This document shows, piece after piece, positions 6,547 through 15,130 of a stretch of 50,912 nt of DNA. A program made the translations under genes and the position numbers. Positions within the stretch are counted from its first letter, which is position 1. Each line of letters opens with the position of its first letter. Below the pieces are notes generated by a model that made no database searches, was not told the origin of the DNA, and worked only from the letters and a program-made list of their open reading frames with translations. The DNA lies in contig CAYLSV010000019.1 of NCBI GenBank assembly GCA_964386435.1, positions 1-50,912 on the forward strand, given 5' to 3'. The DNA comes from CAYLSV01 sp964386435 (GTDB lineage Bacteria > Planctomycetota > Phycisphaerae > Tepidisphaerales > Tepidisphaeraceae).

Positions 6547-8454
6547 ATGAAACTCAACCCGCTTCAACTCACCCGCGTCAGCCACCAGCAGCGCAGCAAC
6601 GCCGCGACGAACTCGGCGAGCCGGCAGAGCCGGCAATTGCAGGAGGTGAACCAGCAACTGGCCACCGGTCGGCGAATGCTCGCGCCCAGCGACGACCCGG
6701 CCGCCGCGGCCGTCAGCCAGCAGGTCCGCAAACGGCTGGAGCTCGACGACCGCTTCGCCACCACGCTCAACCGCCACGCCGGCCAGCTCGACGAGGCCGA
6801 CAACGCGCTGGGCCGGGCCTCGGAAATGATCCGCGATCTGCGGGCGACGGCGATGGGTTTGGCCAACAGCGGCGTGCCCGACGAGGTGTACGACGCCACC
6901 CGCGAGGTCGTCAACAGCACGCAGCGGCAGATGCTGGCGTTGGCCAACACCGAGGTGCAGGGCAGCCACATCTTCGGCGGCGACCGGCTGACCGAGGCCC
7001 CGTTCCAGACCATCAAGTCGACCGGCGTTTCGTTCGTCGGCGGCGAGGTGCTGAGCAACGAGGTGAGCAGCACGGCCGCGCTGCAATTCACAGTCGACGG
7101 CGCCGAGGCGTTCGGCGGCCGGGCGGCGCGGGTGAAGGGCGACGCCGACCTTGCCCCGAGCGTCACCGCGGCCACACGGCTGAGCGACCTCCGCGGCATC
7201 TCCGGCGGCGGCATCGAAGGCCGCGGCACGATCCGCTTGACCGACGGCGTGAACCCGCCGGCCATCGTCGACCTCACCCGCGCCGACAACCTCGGCGATG
7301 TCATCACCGCCATCAACAACGCCGGCGTGCCGGGCGTCGCGGCGGACTTCAACCCGGCGGGCACCGGGCTGCGGGTCGACGCCGTTGCCGGATTGACCAT
7401 CGAGGACATCGGCGGCCGCATCGCCCGCGACCTCGACATCGCCGTCGTCTCCGCGCCGTTCGGCGCCGGCACCGTGGGCGGCGACTTGCAGCCGAAACTC
7501 ACCGACTTCACCGCACTTTCTGACATCCCCGGCGGCCTGGACCTCACCGGCGGCCTGACGCTGTGGATGGGCCGTGACGAGCGGAACATCGACCTCTCGA
7601 CGGCCCAGACGGTCGGCGACGTGCTCAACGCAATCCGCGCCGCCGAGCCCGGCGTCGACGCCCGGATCAACGACGACGGCGACGGCATCGACGTGTTGAG
7701 CACCACGCAGGGCCAGACCATGCGGATCATCGAGGGGAGCGGCACCACCGCCGCCGACCTCGGCTTGCTGACCACCCGGCCGAGCACGCCAATCAGTGAG
7801 CTCAACGACGGCCGCGGCATTCGGCTCGACCTCAACGCCGCCGATCTGCGGCTCACCGACTCCGCCGGCACAACGGTCGACATCGACCTGAACGCGGCAG
7901 AAACGCTTGACGACGTGATCACGACGATCAATGCCGCGGCCGTGGGTCTGACTGCCGCGCTCGATGCCGGCGGCGGGCTGAGTCTCACCGACACCGCCGG
8001 CGGCGTCGGCACGCCGAGCGTCGCCAACATCAACGATTCGGTTGCCGCCACCGACCTCGGCTTCAGCGAGCCGGCCACCGGCGGCGTCATCACCGGTAGA
8101 GACGTCAACGGAGTGCGGGTGGCCGGTATCTTCACCTCACTCGCCGACCTGTCGCAAGCCTTGACCGACCGCGACACCAGTGCGATTCGCAGCGCCATCA
8201 CGCAGCTGCAGGAGGATGAGGCCCGCCTGATCTCCACCCGCGGCAAGACCGGCGCTCTCGCCCGCGAGTACCGCCAGCGTGCCGAGGACACGGCGGACCG
8301 AACCGTCGCCACGCAGCGATTGCTCAGCGATCTGGAAGACGTCGACTTCAGCGAAGCCGTTGCCCGGTACCAGACGATCAGCACGGCGCTGGAAGCCACC
8401 TACGCCAGCACCGGCCGGATGCTCGACTTGTCCCTCATGGACTTCCTGCGGTAG
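6547..8454 (+). CDS. flgL: Flagellar hook-associated protein 3 FlgL, enlarged by hook-IN-like repeats
   Basis: 635 residues, about twice the length of typical FlgL (~300). The N-terminal coiled region (RQSRQLQEVNQQLATGRRML then PSDDPAAAAVSQQVRKRL) and the C-terminal LISTRGKTGALAREYRQRAE...DVDFSEAVARYQTISTALEA helix are canonical. Between them, from about residue 210 to 530, lie three similar beta-rich blocks containing GTIRLTDGVNPPAIVDLT, ERNIDLSTAQTVGDVLNAI and GTTVDIDLNAAETLDDVITT. These resemble flagellin hook-IN motifs normally found in FliD and some flagellins. It forms the second junction ring. Its stop is three bases from the convergent pflA stop. Confidence 0.93.
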   Translation: MKLNPLQLTRVSHQQRSNAATNSASRQSRQLQEVNQQLATGRRMLAPSDDPAAAAVSQQVRKRLELDDRFATTLNRHAGQLDEADNALGRASEMIRDLRATAMGLANSGVPDEVYDATREVVNSTQRQMLALANTEVQGSHIFGGDRLTEAPFQTIKSTGVSFVGGEVLSNEVSSTAALQFTVDGAEAFGGRAARVKGDADLAPSVTAATRLSDLRGISGGGIEGRGTIRLTDGVNPPAIVDLTRADNLGDVITAINNAGVPGVAADFNPAGTGLRVDAVAGLTIEDIGGRIARDLDIAVVSAPFGAGTVGGDLQPKLTDFTALSDIPGGLDLTGGLTLWMGRDERNIDLSTAQTVGDVLNAIRAAEPGVDARINDDGDGIDVLSTTQGQTMRIIEGSGTTAADLGLLTTRPSTPISELNDGRGIRLDLNAADLRLTDSAGTTVDIDLNAAETLDDVITTINAAAVGLTAALDAGGGLSLTDTAGGVGTPSVANINDSVAATDLGFSEPATGGVITGRDVNGVRVAGIFTSLADLSQALTDRDTSAIRSAITQLQEDEARLISTRGKTGALAREYRQRAEDTADRTVATQRLLSDLEDVDFSEAVARYQTISTALEATYASTGRMLDLSLMDFLR

Positions 8455-8457
8455 CCC

Positions 8458-9297
8458 TCACGCCACCGGCAGCCCGTAATTGCGGAACATCGCCCGCACC
8501 TCCTCAGCCCGCTCAGCCGGGCACGGCGGCGTCTCGTCCAGCGGGTATGCCACGCCCAGCTCCTGCCACTTGTGCCGGCCCATCTGGTGAAACGGCAGCA
8601 CCTCCACACGCTCCAACGTACTCAGCGAAGCGGCGAACTCCGCCCACCCGCGCAGGTTGTCCTCGCCGTTGGTCAGCCCCGGCACCAGCACCAGCCGCAA
8701 CCACATCGGCCGGCCGCGGGCCGACAGCCGCCGGGCGAAATCGAGGATCGGCCCGACGGCCACGCCCGTGACTTGCTGGTGCAACTCCGGCAGGAAACTC
8801 TTCAGATCCAGCAGAAACAAGTCGATGTCGTCGAGATCGCCGTCCGAGAGGCGATCACCGAGGAAGCCGTTGGTGTCGAGGGCGGTGTGCAGGCCGAGCG
8901 CTTTGCCGCCGCGGAGCAGGGTCTTCGCGAACGCCGACTGCACCAGCGGCTCGCCGCCGCTGACCGTCATCCCACCGCCAGCCGCTCGCAGAAACGGGGC
9001 GTACTTCTGCACACTGGCCAGCACGTCTTGCGCCCGCTCGGCCCGGCCGCCGCCGCGCTGCCAAGTGTCGGGGTTGTGGCAGTACTGGCACCGCATCAAA
9101 CAGCCGGTCGTCCAGACAACGAACCGCAAGCCAGGGCCGTCCACCGCGCTGGCGTTCTCTGTCGAGTGGACGAAGCCGACCTCGCCACGTCGCCGCGCCG
9201 CCCGGTCGTCCTCCGCCGCCACGGCGTCGAGGATCGGCAGGCGCACGGACCGCCCGTCCGTCGGCAAGAGCAGCGGCAAAGGCATTGGTTGGGCCAT
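8458..9297 (-). CDS. pflA: Pyruvate formate-lyase activating enzyme
   Basis: 279 residues, a radical-SAM enzyme that installs the glycyl radical on PflB. The 4Fe-4S motif CxxxCxxC is at residues 66-73 (GCLMRCQYCHNPDTW). GGGMTVSGGEPLVQ is the activase glycine-rich SAM segment. TALDTNGFLGD, DLFLLDLKSF, LRLVLVPGLT and LPFHQMGRHKWQELG follow in family order. The first ~35 residues are an extension with no clear role. It lies 139 bp downstream of pflB on the same strand; the gap holds a nested palindrome. Confidence 0.95.
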   Translation of the reverse strand: MAQPMPLPLLLPTDGRSVRLPILDAVAAEDDRAARRRGEVGFVHSTENASAVDGPGLRFVVWTTGCLMRCQYCHNPDTWQRGGGRAERAQDVLASVQKYAPFLRAAGGGMTVSGGEPLVQSAFAKTLLRGGKALGLHTALDTNGFLGDRLSDGDLDDIDLFLLDLKSFLPELHQQVTGVAVGPILDFARRLSARGRPMWLRLVLVPGLTNGEDNLRGWAEFAASLSTLERVEVLPFHQMGRHKWQELGVAYPLDETPPCPAERAEEVRAMFRNYGLPVA

Positions 9298-9315
9298 GGC
9301 GTCTTTCTACAAAAG

Positions 9316-9428
9316 CCGCGACCCTTGCGGGTCGCGGGTCCGGGTCGCTGATTCGGAGGAAGCGTCCCGCCTGTCGGCGATGAGTGCACGTGTTTCAGGA
9401 CCGGCCCGCGACCCACAGGGGTCCGCGG
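9316..9428. repeat. Nested palindrome between pflB and pflA
   Basis: The left unit at 9316-9343 contains CCGCGACCCTTGCGGGTCGC, a hairpin in itself. The right unit at about 9398-9428 contains GCGACCCACAGGGGTCCGC and is the approximate reverse complement of the left unit. About 55 bases separate the units. The architecture is the same as at 1-50 and 15851-15960, although the stem sequence differs. Lying between pflB and pflA, it may reduce pflA expression relative to pflB. Confidence 0.7.
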
Positions 9429-9436
9429 CAACTCCA

Positions 9437-11707
9437 TCACAATTTGGCGTGGAAGGTGCGGTCCACCACGTCCTGCTGCTGCTCCTTCGTGAGCTTCACG
9501 AAGTTCACCGCGTACCCGCTGACCCGCACGGTGAGCTGCGGGTAGTTTTCCGGGTTCGCCATCGCGTCGAGCAGCGTCTGGCGGTCCAAGACGTTGACGT
9601 TCATGTGGAACCCGCCGGCCCCGAAGTACCCGTCGAGGCAGCCGGCGAGGTTTGCCACCTGGTCCTCCGGGTTGCTGCCAAGGGCTGAAGGAAGCACCGT
9701 GTTCGTCAGACTGATTCCGTCCTGCGCCTCGGCGTACGGCAGCTTGGCGACGCTCAGCGCGCTGGCGATGTATCCCTCGTCATCCCGCCCATGCATCGGG
9801 TTGGCCCCAGGCGCGAACGGCTCGCCAGTCTTTCGGCCGTCGGGCGTGTTGCCGGTGCTCTTGCCGTAGACCACGTTGCTCGTGATCGTCAGCACACTTT
9901 GTGTGTGCGTCGCGTCGCGGTAGGTCGGGTGCTTCCGCAACTTGTTCATGAATTGGGCCATGAGCCACCCGGCGATCTCGTCGGCCCGATCGTCGTTGTT
10001 GCCGTACTTGGGGAACTCGCCGTCAATCTCGTAGTCGATTACGAGGCCGGTGTCGTCGCGAATTGCCTTCACCTTCGCGTGCCGAATCGCGCTGATCGAG
10101 TCGGCCACCACGCTTAAGCCCGCGATGCCGAACGCCATCGTCCGCTTCGGGTTGTAATCGTGCAACGCCATCTCGATCCGCTCGTACGCGTACTTGTCGT
10201 GCATGTAGTGGATGCAGTTCATCGCGTTGACGTACACGCGAGCCAACCAATCCATCGCGGTGTCGAACCGGTCGAGCACGGCCGCCTCGTCCAGCACGTC
10301 GCCTTCGATCGGCTTGAACGCCGGCATCACCTGCTCGCCGGTCAGCTCGTCCCGGCCGCCGTTGATGCCGTATAGCAGGCACTTGGCGAGGTTCACCCGC
10401 GCACCGAACAGCTGCATTTCTTTGCCGACCGCCATGCCGCTCACGCAGCACGCGATGGCCGCGTCATCGCCGCGACTTTCTCGGAGTAGATCGTCGTTTT
10501 CATACTGCACGCTGCTCGTGTCGACGCTCACCTTCGCACAGAACTTCTTGAAGCCGTCGGGCAAGTCCTTCGACCAGAACACCGTCATGTTCGGCTCGGG
10601 CGCGGGACCGAGGTTGTAGAGCGTGTGCAGGTAGCGAAAGCTCGTCTTCGTCACCAACGGTCGGCCGTCGTCGCCCACGCCGCCGAGGGCCTCGGTCACC
10701 CACGTCGGGTCGCCGCTGAACAGGGCGTCGTACTCCGGCGTCCGCAGGAACCGCACGATGCGGAGCTTCATCACGAAGTCGTCGACAATCTCTTGCGCCG
10801 CCTGCTCGGTAAGCGTGCCGTCAATCAGGTCGCGCTCGAAGTAGACGTCGAGGAACGTGCTGGTCCGGCCGAGGCTCATGGCCGCGCCGTTCTGCTCCTT
10901 CACCGCCGCGAGGTAGCCGAAGTACAGCCATTGCACCGCCTCCTGCGCCGTCGCCGCGGGCCGGCTGATGTCGAAACCGTAGTTCGCCGCCATCGCCTTC
11001 AGCTCGCCCAGCGCCCGCAGTTGTTCGGACAGTTCCTCACGATCGCGGATGATGTCCTCGGTGCTGTGGAAGCGGTTGAGCTCGGCCTTCTCGGCCTGCT
11101 TGATGTCGATCAGCCGGTCGACGCCGTAGAGCGCGACCCGCCGATAATCCCCAATAATCCGGCCCCTGCCGTAGGCATCGGGCAGGCCGGTCACGATGTG
11201 GCTGCGGCGGGCTTTGCGGATCTCCGGGGTGTAGACGTCGAAGACGCCGTCGTTGTGCGTCTTACGGTACTTGGTGAAAATGTCCCGCGTCGCAGGGTCC
11301 GGCTCGAAGCCGTACGCCTTCAGCCCGCCTTCGACCATCCGCCAGCCGCCGTTGGGGAAGATGGCCCGCTTCAGCGGCGCGTCGGTTTGCAACCCGACGA
11401 TCACCTCGCGGTCCTTGTCGATGTAGCCGGGCTCGTGGGCCGTGATGCTGCTGGGCACCTGGCTCACGTCCAGCACGCCCTTTTCCCGCTCCTTCACGAA
11501 CAGCGCGCTCAGCTTGCCCCAAAGTGCCGTCGTCCGCTCCGTCGGCCCCTCGAGGAACGCCGCGTCGCCGCGGTAGGGCGTGAAGTTCATCTGCACGAAG
11601 TCGCGGACGTCGATCGCCGACTGCCAATCGCCCGCGGCAAAGCCACGCCAAGGCGAGGAAGCGTCAACCGAATCGGCGGGGCGAATGTTGGTGGGGTTGT
11701 TCTTCAT
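9437..11707 (-). CDS. pflB: Pyruvate formate-lyase (formate C-acetyltransferase)
   Basis: 756 residues, matching the ~760 of E. coli PflB. It converts pyruvate and CoA to acetyl-CoA and formate through a glycyl radical. The paired active-site cysteines are in ACCVSGMAVGKEMQ at about residues 420-421. The C-terminal radical loop is RVSGYAVNF, with glycine 26 residues from the end and then LTKEQQQDVVDRTFHAKL. Substrate-region segments such as VTGLPDAYGRGRIIGDYRR are intact. The start is the ATG at 11707 (MKNNPTNIRP); a TTG 15 bases upstream is an alternative. It is flanked by an MFS carrier and pflA in one minus-strand operon, so the cell can probably ferment. Confidence 0.97.
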   Translation of the reverse strand: MKNNPTNIRPADSVDASSPWRGFAAGDWQSAIDVRDFVQMNFTPYRGDAAFLEGPTERTTALWGKLSALFVKEREKGVLDVSQVPSSITAHEPGYIDKDREVIVGLQTDAPLKRAIFPNGGWRMVEGGLKAYGFEPDPATRDIFTKYRKTHNDGVFDVYTPEIRKARRSHIVTGLPDAYGRGRIIGDYRRVALYGVDRLIDIKQAEKAELNRFHSTEDIIRDREELSEQLRALGELKAMAANYGFDISRPAATAQEAVQWLYFGYLAAVKEQNGAAMSLGRTSTFLDVYFERDLIDGTLTEQAAQEIVDDFVMKLRIVRFLRTPEYDALFSGDPTWVTEALGGVGDDGRPLVTKTSFRYLHTLYNLGPAPEPNMTVFWSKDLPDGFKKFCAKVSVDTSSVQYENDDLLRESRGDDAAIACCVSGMAVGKEMQLFGARVNLAKCLLYGINGGRDELTGEQVMPAFKPIEGDVLDEAAVLDRFDTAMDWLARVYVNAMNCIHYMHDKYAYERIEMALHDYNPKRTMAFGIAGLSVVADSISAIRHAKVKAIRDDTGLVIDYEIDGEFPKYGNNDDRADEIAGWLMAQFMNKLRKHPTYRDATHTQSVLTITSNVVYGKSTGNTPDGRKTGEPFAPGANPMHGRDDEGYIASALSVAKLPYAEAQDGISLTNTVLPSALGSNPEDQVANLAGCLDGYFGAGGFHMNVNVLDRQTLLDAMANPENYPQLTVRVSGYAVNFVKLTKEQQQDVVDRTFHAKL

Positions 11708-11756
11708 GGCTGTGAAGGGCAAAGGTTGTCGGCGACTCGAACTGCATCGGCCAAAG

Positions 11757-11772
11757 CTGACACTTGAGTCAG
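11757..11772. promoter_or_regulatory. Operator-like inverted repeat upstream of pflB
   Basis: CTGACACTTGAGTCAG has 5-bp arms (CTGAC/GTCAG) around six bases and lies about 50 bp before the pflB ATG, in the gap behind the carrier gene. It does not match the FNR or Rex consensus. It is recorded because of its symmetry and position. Confidence 0.25.
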
Positions 11773-11812
11773 TTTATCCCGGCCACGCGGTTGCGGCTGC
11801 TTGCGGAATGCG

Positions 11813-13144
11813 TCAAACGGCCACGCCCGCCTTGACCTGCTGGCGCCGCTTGCTGCGAATGTCGGCGGCCATGAGCAGCGACACCACGAACGCAACGGCG
11901 AAGAGCCCGGCGAAGACATACAGCACCGTCGCGTAGTACGCCGACGTGTCGGCCTCGCCGGCGAGCTGGCCGACCAGTGGGATGATGACGCTCGGCCCCG
12001 CCACGCCCGCCGCAGCCCACGCGGTGAGCGTGTAGCCGTGGATCGCCCCGAGCTGCTTCGTGCCGAACAAATCGCCCAAAAACGCCGGCACCGTCGCGAA
12101 GCCGCCGCCGTAGCACGTGAGGATCAGGCAGATGAGCACTTGGAACGCCAGCGGGTTCGTCGCGTGCGGCAACGCGGCGAAGGCAATCATCTGGATCACA
12201 AAGAACAGGCTGAACGTCAGCGGCCGACCGAGGTAGTCGCTCGCCGACGCCCACCCGATCCGGCCGAGGCCGTTGAAGACGCCGATCAAACCCACGAGAA
12301 AACCCGCCTCCACCGGGCCAAAGTCGAGCAGCGTCCGCGCCATCGGCGACGCCACGCTGATGACGGCGATGCCGCAGGTGACATTGATGAACAGCATCAG
12401 CCACATGAAGTAGAACCGCCGAGTGCCCAACGCCTGGTTCGCCGTGAGCTGCGCGAGGTCGGCCCGCTTGCCGGTGGCGGCGGTGTCCGGGTCGAACCCC
12501 GCCGGGGCGTAGCCGACCGGCGGCGGGGCGAGGTACTGGGCCGAGGCGAGCATCACCACGGCGTACACGCCGCCGAGGATGTAGAACGTTTGGCTCACGC
12601 TACCGGCGGTGTAGACGGCCGCCTCTGCCGTCGAGCCGTCGGCGAGGAACAGGCGGGCCATGATCGGGGCGGCGACCATCGACGCGAAGCCGAACCCCAT
12701 GATCGCGAGGCCCGTCGCCATGCCGCGGCGGTCGGGAAACCATTTGACGAGCGTGCTGACGGGCGTGATGTACCCGACGCCCAGCCCGATGCCGCCGAGG
12801 ACGCCGTAGGCCAGATAAAACAGCCACAGCGATCCGATTTGCACCGCCAGCCCCGCGCCGATGAGTCCCAGCCCGAAACATGCCGCCGACAGCCGGCCCG
12901 CCGCCCGCGGGCCTTTGCGCTCGACGAAGTGGCCGAGGAACGCGGCTGACAAGCCGAGGAAGGCGATGGCGATTGAGAAGCTCACCTTCACCTGGTCCGG
13001 CGTCGCGTTGAGCAACCGGCTGACCGGCGTGGTCATGACGCTGTAGGCGTAAACGCTGCCGATGCAAATGTGGATGCCCACCGCACACGCGGCGATGAGC
13101 AGCCGGTTTTTGATCGGGGCGACGGCGTCGGGCGGTGCGTTCAC
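11813..13144 (-). CDS. MFS carrier of the oxalate/formate antiporter (OFA) family
   Basis: 443 residues with about twelve membrane segments. The N-terminal IHICIGSVYAYSVMTTPVSR, the GLGVGYITPVSTLVKWFPDRRG loop and GFGFASMVAAPIM are characteristic of OxlT-like OFA proteins. The second half keeps NGLGRIGWASASDYLGR and GFATVPAFLGDLFG...LTAWAAAGVAGPSV. Substrates of this family include oxalate, formate and other small carboxylates. The neighbouring pflB and pflA make formate, lactate or pyruvate the likeliest cargo here; this is inferred from context. No focA-type channel is present. It is first in the minus-strand operon, 105 bp before pflB. Confidence 0.9.
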   Translation of the reverse strand: MNAPPDAVAPIKNRLLIAACAVGIHICIGSVYAYSVMTTPVSRLLNATPDQVKVSFSIAIAFLGLSAAFLGHFVERKGPRAAGRLSAACFGLGLIGAGLAVQIGSLWLFYLAYGVLGGIGLGVGYITPVSTLVKWFPDRRGMATGLAIMGFGFASMVAAPIMARLFLADGSTAEAAVYTAGSVSQTFYILGGVYAVVMLASAQYLAPPPVGYAPAGFDPDTAATGKRADLAQLTANQALGTRRFYFMWLMLFINVTCGIAVISVASPMARTLLDFGPVEAGFLVGLIGVFNGLGRIGWASASDYLGRPLTFSLFFVIQMIAFAALPHATNPLAFQVLICLILTCYGGGFATVPAFLGDLFGTKQLGAIHGYTLTAWAAAGVAGPSVIIPLVGQLAGEADTSAYYATVLYVFAGLFAVAFVVSLLMAADIRSKRRQQVKAGVAV

Positions 13145-13245
13145 GGCGGCGAAGCTACCACCGGCCGCCGCCGATCAGTGTGCGACAACTCGCGCCGTCA
13201 CCCACACCACTTGCCCGGCGGCTCAACCGACACAAGACTCCGCTT

Positions 13246-13788
13246 ATGGCAGACACCACCACCTGGATTGAGCCGATGGCCGCCGCCCTTCAAGCCGAGG
13301 GGGCCGCGCCGCATTTGTGCGTCCTCGCCACCGTCGACGGCGAGGGCAAGCCGACCGCCCGGTGCATGTATTGCCGCGAGTTGACCGACGACGGCCAGCT
13401 CGTGTTCGTCAGCGACCGCCGCACACGCAAGGACAAGCACGTCCGCGAGCGGCCCGACGCCGAAGTCGTCTTCTGGCTGCCCAGCCAGCGGACGCAGTAC
13501 CGGGTTCGCGGCCATGCGATGGTCATCGGCGCGGAGATGGACGACTACATGCGGCAGACGTGGTGGACGAAGATCAGCAACGAAAGCCGAGCAATCTTCG
13601 TCGGGGCGGGTAAGGGGTGGCAGCTGGCGGATGGTGAGCCGAAGCGGGTGACGAGCGGCACGCCGATGCCGTCGACGTTCGAGTTGTTGGTGCTGTCGCC
13701 AGAGGAGGTGGAATTGTTGTCGGTGAAGGAGCAGCCGCAGAAGAAGGGTGTGTGGACCAAGCGCGGCGACGAGTGGGTGGCCGAGTAA
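13246..13788 (+). CDS. Pyridoxamine 5'-phosphate oxidase-like FMN-binding protein
   Basis: 180 residues with a split-barrel flavin fold. APHLCVLATVDGEGKPTARC and LVFVSDRRTRKDKHVRERPD match the N-terminal FMN-binding domain of PdxH-like proteins. VVFWLPSQRTQYRVRGHAMV continues the barrel. The C-terminal part (VELLSVKEQPQKKGVWTKRG) is reminiscent of the pyridoxamine oxidase dimerisation region but is shorter than in true PdxH. It may be a general FMN-dependent oxidoreductase rather than a vitamin B6 enzyme. The ATG at 13246 is used; the frame upstream lies in the divergent promoter region shared with the MFS gene. A strong terminator follows the stop. Confidence 0.82.
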   Translation: MADTTTWIEPMAAALQAEGAAPHLCVLATVDGEGKPTARCMYCRELTDDGQLVFVSDRRTRKDKHVRERPDAEVVFWLPSQRTQYRVRGHAMVIGAEMDDYMRQTWWTKISNESRAIFVGAGKGWQLADGEPKRVTSGTPMPSTFELLVLSPEEVELLSVKEQPQKKGVWTKRGDEWVAE

Positions 13789-13803
13789 CTATCGAAGCGT
13801 GCG

Positions 13804-13844
13804 AAGCCGAGGAAAGAGCGACGACGCTCTCGCCTCGGCTTTTT
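13804..13844 (+). terminator. Rho-independent terminator after the flavin protein gene
   Basis: AAGCCGAGG pairs with CCTCGGCTT, and an inner AGAGCG/CGCTCT stem extends the hairpin. It is followed immediately by a T-run at 13840-13844. This separates the gene from the fliW leader region. Confidence 0.85.
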
Positions 13845-14052
13845 CGTTGGTCCAGCTCGGTTGATGACGCGGCAGTTTTTGCGCATCGCGGCAGGTTCTG
13901 CCTCTGCCGGGGAGATTCCGATAAGACGCTGCGGTTTTCCAGGTCGAATGCCGAAGACGGTTTCAGCACGCGGCACTGTTCGCCGCCGGGCCGAGGGACG
14001 GCCCGAGGATGCTGAATCACCCGACCGCCTCGCTGGATTTGTAGGAGCCGCC

Positions 14053-14646
14053 ATGCGTACGACCGCCCCGCTCAAGAGCAACACGAGCAAGCCCGCCGCC
14101 GATTCGATGCCCGCCCGGCAGGGGATGGCCACTGATCGGCAACGGGTGGAGGCCCGCACCACGATCGAGGCCGCGCCGGCCGCGGGCACCGTCATGCTGC
14201 AGACCACCCGCTTCGGCGAAGTCGAGGTCGAGGCCGAGGCGATTATCGAGATGCCCGCCGGCATCCTGGGCTTCGGTCACAGCCGGCACTTCGCGCTGAT
14301 CCGGCCAAGCGACGAGGCGACGTTCTTCTGGCTGCAGAGCGTCGACGAACCGCAGCTGGCATTTATTGTCACCGACCCGATGGCCTACTTCCCCGAGTAC
14401 GATGTGCCGCTGCGGGAGGAGACGCTCGACGATCTTGGCCTCGACGGCGAGCCGACGGCGGGGCAGGTGGCGGTGCTCGTGACGGTCAACAAGACCGCCG
14501 ACCCCCGCACCGGTGAGCAGTGGCTCACCGGCAACCTGATGGGCCCGATCCTTGTCAACACCCAGGGCCGCCGGGCCCGGCAGGTGGTGCTGACGGAGAA
14601 GCGTTGGACCACCCGCCAGCCGCTGGCGAAGCTGGATCCGGCCTAA
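14053..14646 (+). CDS. fliW: Flagellar assembly factor FliW
   Basis: 197 residues including a ~50-residue N-terminal extension before the FliW core. The core begins LQTTRFGEVEVEAEAIIEMP and includes GILGFGHSRHFALI, FFWLQSVDEPQLAFIVTDP, a VTVNKTADPRTG region and LTGNLMGPILVNTQGRRARQ. FliW binds CsrA and flagellin, relieving CsrA repression when flagellin is exported. csrA is the next gene. The ATG at 14053 has TAGGAG five to ten bases upstream; a later ATG at the core is possible. The 13850-14052 leader shows no clear promoter match. Confidence 0.94.
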   Translation: MRTTAPLKSNTSKPAADSMPARQGMATDRQRVEARTTIEAAPAAGTVMLQTTRFGEVEVEAEAIIEMPAGILGFGHSRHFALIRPSDEATFFWLQSVDEPQLAFIVTDPMAYFPEYDVPLREETLDDLGLDGEPTAGQVAVLVTVNKTADPRTGEQWLTGNLMGPILVNTQGRRARQVVLTEKRWTTRQPLAKLDPA

Positions 14647-14657
14647 CCAATCAGCCC

Positions 14658-14684
14658 TCAAATGGTCTGTATTGCGGCCGATAA
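14658..14684 (+). promoter_or_regulatory. Sigma-28 (FliA) promoter upstream of csrA
   Basis: TCAA at 14658-14661, a 15-base spacer, and GCCGATAA at 14677-14684 match the FliA consensus TAAA-N15-GCCGATAA at 11 of 12 positions with exact spacing. It sits in the fliW-csrA gap about 140 bp before the csrA start, implying a csrA transcript tied to late flagellar gene expression. Confidence 0.65.
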
Positions 14685-14823
14685 CGCGAGAATCAAGTTA
14701 GCTTGCCCATGATCGCGCCGATGCAGGCGCTGGGGCACGGGACGGCACGGAAGCCGCACCCCTCCGCCGCGCCGGCATGCACCGCCGGTCGGCTTCACCC
14801 ACCAGAGTTCCGGGAGTCGGACC

Positions 14824-15111
14824 ATGCTTGTGCTTTCCCGACAACGCGACGAAACCATCATGATCGGCGACGACGTCGAGGTGTCGATCGTCGACATCCG
14901 CGGCGACAAGGTCCGCCTTGGCATCAACGCCCCGCGCCACATCGCCGTGCACCGCAAGGAGGTGTACGACGCGATCAAGCGCGAGAACCAGGCGGCCGCC
15001 CAGGTGCAGGTCGACGACGTCGCCGGCCTCCCCCAACCGCCGAGCAAAGCGCCCGCCCCGGCGAAGAAGCCAACGCCGCCGCCGGCAGCCCCGCGCAGCG
15101 AAAGCAAGTAA
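14824..15111 (+). CDS. csrA: Carbon storage / translational regulator CsrA with a C-terminal tail
   Basis: 95 residues. The first ~60 are a complete CsrA: MLVLSRQRDETIMIGDDVEV, then IRGDKVRLGINAPRHIAVHR and KEVYDAIKRE. It binds GGA motifs in mRNA leaders and blocks translation, classically of flagellin. A ~30-residue proline/alanine/lysine-rich tail follows (PPSKAPAPAKKPTPPPAAP), longer than usual and probably unstructured. Its own Shine-Dalgarno region (GGGAG at 14812, GGA at 14819) contains two GGA motifs, so autoregulation is plausible. It is paired with fliW and has a sigma-28 promoter. Confidence 0.96.
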   Translation: MLVLSRQRDETIMIGDDVEVSIVDIRGDKVRLGINAPRHIAVHRKEVYDAIKRENQAAAQVQVDDVAGLPQPPSKAPAPAKKPTPPPAAPRSESK

Positions 15112-15130
15112 TTCGCGCCCGAATCACAAC

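Noticed and set aside
6564..8399. 611-codon minus-strand open frame opposite flgL
   Set aside because: Serine/proline/arginine-rich antisense composition typical of GC-rich shadows; flgL is unambiguous.
11130..11150. GCCGATAA sigma-28-like motif inside pflB
   Set aside because: It lies within coding sequence with no flagellar gene downstream; about one chance match is expected in this window.
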